From Azospirillum lipoferum (GTDB lineage Bacteria; Pseudomonadota; Alphaproteobacteria; Azospirillales; Azospirillaceae), in the NCBI RefSeq assembly GCF_024170005.1, contig NZ_JALJXJ010000024.1, positions 1-64,000 of the forward strand: a stretch of 64,000 nt of DNA, read 5' to 3'. The position numbers were made by a program, and so were the translations under genes. Of this stretch, positions 62,701 through 64,000 are shown piece after piece. The notes beneath the pieces were generated by a model. That model was not told where the DNA came from. It ran no database searches and saw only the letters and a program-made list of their open reading frames with translations. Positions within the stretch are counted from its first letter, which is position 1; the number at the start of each line of letters is the position of its first letter.

Positions 62701-64000
62701 GACCTGCTGGCGGAACGGGGCATCCCGGTCGTGGTCAACGCCTGGCAGGCGAAGGCGGAGTGGGGATTCGCGGACAGCCGGGTGATCTGGCACGGTTTCG
62801 ACCCGCAGGAATATCCCGCCGCGCGTTACGAGCGCGACGTTCTGGCCCTCGGCTCCTCCATGTGGGAGCGCCCCCATTACCGGGGCGCTTACGAGCATGA
62901 GAGGGTCATGGCCCGCCTGCCGGCCGACATCCGGGTGGAGACCGCGGCCAACCAGGACGGCGGCCTGTGGCCGAGGCAGACGAACGACTACGCCCGATCC
63001 AAGTTCCGCAGCTACATCGACCGCATCCGCAGCTTCACGGCCTATCTCGATACGACGCGGCGTTCTCCGATGCCGCGGTCGCGTGCCGAAGCGATGCTGT
63101 GCGGCGTCGTCCCGGTTTGCCTGCGCAGCGACGATGTGGGGCTGTTCATCCGCCACGGCGTCAACGGCTTCTGCGGGGAGTCGCCGGAGGAGCTGGCGGA
63201 TTATCTGGTTCATCTCTGCCGCAACCGCGATGCGGCCAGGCGGATCGGCGAACGGGCGCGGCTGACCGCCCTCGACCTGTTCAACCACGACCGCTATCTG
63301 GCGGCCTGGACCGCGCTTCTCGACGAGACGCTGGAACGGAGCAAGCCGGTGCGTCCCGCCGCATCCGCCGGCATGGCCGCCCGGAAGGCTGGGGAAGCCC
63401 CGGTACCGGCTCCGGTAGAATCCCCTGCGGCGTCCTCCGCCAGGGAGAAGGCGGCCGAAGCCGAAGAGGCGCCCCGGGGCATACCGGCGGCGGTCCCGCA
63501 GACGGCGGCGTCCGCTCCAGCTTCAGCTCCAGCTCCCGTTTCCGCACCACCTCCTCCCGCGCCCACGACGGCCCCTGCCGCGCTGTCCGCAGCCGCTCCG
63601 CAAGCCCGGGGCGGGGTGGATTGGATGGTCCAGAACCAGATCTCCGGCTGGGCGTTCGATTCCGGCCGTCCGGACGAGGTGCAGAGGGTGGTCGTGCTGG
63701 TGGACGGCCGTCCGCGCTACCGGCTCGCCGCGAACCTGGAACGGCCGAAGGGCGGGGCGGGGGAGCCCCGTCACTGCGGCTTCCGCCTGACTCTGCCGTC
63801 CGAACTGTGCGACGGCAAACCGCACCGCATCGATCTGGCCATCGCCGACAGCGGTGTGTTGCTGAATGCCAAGCCCCTGCGCTTCCAGCAGCCCGACCCG
63901 GCCGGCCATTGCATCGGCCAGATGGACGGGGTGAACGGGCGGACCATCTCGGGCTGGTGCTGCAACACCGCGCGGGCCGCCCGTCCGGTCGATCTGGCGG
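59728..64000 (+). CDS. Giant multidomain glycosyltransferase, 3' end outside the window
   Basis: Open from ATG 59728 (overlapping the previous TGA) to the window edge, at least 1424 residues. Residues about 60-330 are beta-rich with two similar halves (LEFCFEAPAAGIDALGIRVAP). A GT2-like domain runs at about 520-720 (IVVVCDLRGDGDAFETVLHT, DVCVVLDAGLHVNRDF). A GT-B type domain follows at about 855-1200 (LSYRWHCGHQYELYKLPHEF, SRAEAMLCGVVPVCLRS, GVNGFCGES). After an Ala/Pro-rich linker (about 1205-1290) come two GW beta-domains (QISGWAFDSG, VVVLVDGRPRY, GFRLTLP; then TISGWCCN), the second cut by the window end. It probably adds several sugars to a surface glycan. Domain calls beyond the fold class are tentative. 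Confidence 0.8.
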   Translation, partial: MTKGRPDMNDVPIPASSLVFPPVSHVAKRAEFLPLHQLIRHEDGRVIRYAVNAATAGMGAPVQQPLGADGLAFTIHGQSGVHSLALELDSRGLADPCRLTLTISSFEPSGDGIAEQVLHTTRLTIPPSKGNGAALFDLIGAPLREKRLYRVTLRPDGNAPQGGFGVWGCITAAACPEPSIEVTPAVRREPMWRLQWREHGARMQVTTEEWLEKRFGLIPLPVYSHSSLEFCFEAPAAGIDALGIRVAPRMARGTVPLQLELHDRDGNLLLMRSIRPMPRPVAQYVDFDLAGIPLQVGETYRVSLTSPTAAADDCNCVLVNREGLPARPPAPVLGLLGAETGLSQYVERSRDARGMTPHGQGHLRVCALLPDGHPRPGSVAAFLGRAFPDHTIDLQTLSDGGWAGLLPRLSTQDVVLFVDLHPQAGEPTRLYDETVALLDAGLVCTVHVDTGHLGTGGQPAAGLQLDGGLQRALTAPLQTARRCRHALVAGPDGRAAWADGRPEPVPDLRSLRDTALGAALPHIVVVCDLRGDGDAFETVLHTVTGQSYGGPVTLLLLSDPASSEDFGIQAQLWSRRGRQTRLDIRVVSQAVAQAKDDTGPAGIGGSQGRRLLQAAALTNADVCVVLDAGLHVNRDFLAAHAFAHRHPDFDVVIGAPPVMADGRTPARLLDELQADANHARDRIRMQDPMQPDGFLNVAAGNLSVKAALLRRLALPQEDGASRHAAQGSGTEAGGRFDDLVLGYLLYRAGARFGRTEHAFAVRTAKAAGATEEVPADGLTPHERRMEGFNSLFRPYPELALVARRWAVAEAGGILEAIHADDRLGECLHTPAYAELKSRFGAAVASPALRRAARRPLRVLSYRWHCGHQYELYKLPHEFTLVRGLGPGLTDRWDYEQRPLRPNVRFIDMEELDPSKYDVAILHFDENILAPQLGAGALPDDWGNAFRWFLANVPLPKIALCHGTPAFAGQYGRARGPIDRFQIHETERQALVDLLAERGIPVVVNAWQAKAEWGFADSRVIWHGFDPQEYPAARYERDVLALGSSMWERPHYRGAYEHERVMARLPADIRVETAANQDGGLWPRQTNDYARSKFRSYIDRIRSFTAYLDTTRRSPMPRSRAEAMLCGVVPVCLRSDDVGLFIRHGVNGFCGESPEELADYLVHLCRNRDAARRIGERARLTALDLFNHDRYLAAWTALLDETLERSKPVRPAASAGMAARKAGEAPVPAPVESPAASSAREKAAEAEEAPRGIPAAVPQTAASAPASAPAPVSAPPPPAPTTAPAALSAAAPQARGGVDWMVQNQISGWAFDSGRPDEVQRVVVLVDGRPRYRLAANLERPKGGAGEPRHCGFRLTLPSELCDGKPHRIDLAIADSGVLLNAKPLRFQQPDPAGHCIGQMDGVNGRTISGWCCNTARAARPVDLA

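Noticed and set aside
59359..63288. Minus-strand 1309-codon open frame at the end of the window
   Set aside because: It is antisense to the GT4 gene and the giant glycosyltransferase, has Arg/Gln/His-biased composition and no recognisable motif.
1..64000. tRNA or rRNA genes
   Set aside because: I saw no cloverleaf-like sequence ending in CCA or rRNA signature anywhere in the window.

Overview
The window is 64 kb of very G+C-rich DNA with dense, tightly packed genes, many ATGA/GTGA start-stop overlaps, and GTG starts. The gene content (a large repeat adhesin with its own exporter, an M10 protease, many TPR-glycosyltransferases, CDP-dideoxysugar genes) looks like an Azospirillum-type member of the Rhodospirillales (Alphaproteobacteria). 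That assignment is inferred from style and content; no rRNA, tRNA or housekeeping marker is present to fix it.

Region 1 (1-11.8 kb, + strand): the 3' part of a giant autotransporter-repeat/Ig-like surface protein is followed by a probable operon encoding a TolC-like lipoprotein with a SPOR-like C-terminus, an HlyD-type adaptor, a second HlyD-type protein with a cytosolic N-terminal domain, and an M50 (site-2 protease-like) membrane protein fused to an HlyD hairpin. There is no ABC ATPase, so this looks like an ABC-less export system dedicated to the adhesin. A convergent M10/RTX metalloprotease with nine 40-residue repeats follows (11.8-14.9 kb).

Region 2 (15-38.6 kb): a glycosylation island. 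It holds a tandem glycosyltransferase, several TPR-glycosyltransferase fusions, two OGT-like (GT41) proteins, gmhA, a SAM methyltransferase, multidomain GT1/GT4 and GT2 enzymes, and a degenerate asparagine-synthetase-like protein. The Ser/Thr-rich adhesin is a possible acceptor, but that is inference.

Region 3 (38.9-59.7 kb): the most unusual part. A roughly 90-residue domain with the core GRYSHW and SDNSDPNxNGRxY, which I do not recognise as a named family, occurs seven times in five different proteins: a methyltransferase, a GT61-like glycosyltransferase, a transglutaminase-like protein, a radical SAM/SPASM protein (three copies) and a GT4 glycosyltransferase. Among them lie a CDP-3,6-dideoxyhexose pathway (ddhA/rfbF, ddhB/rfbG, ddhC/rfbH, an RfbC-like epimerase and a low-G+C reductase), an FAD-dependent oxidoreductase, a three-gene tail-fibre-like cluster behind a promoter-terminator leader, a TPR protein and a canonical asparagine synthetase. 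The mix points to synthesis and modification of an unusual cell-surface glycan or glycoconjugate, with the shared domain as a candidate recognition module.

Region 4 (59.7 kb to the end): a very large multidomain glycosyltransferase, open at the window edge, carrying a second recurrent module (a GW beta-domain) also found in two proteins of region 2.
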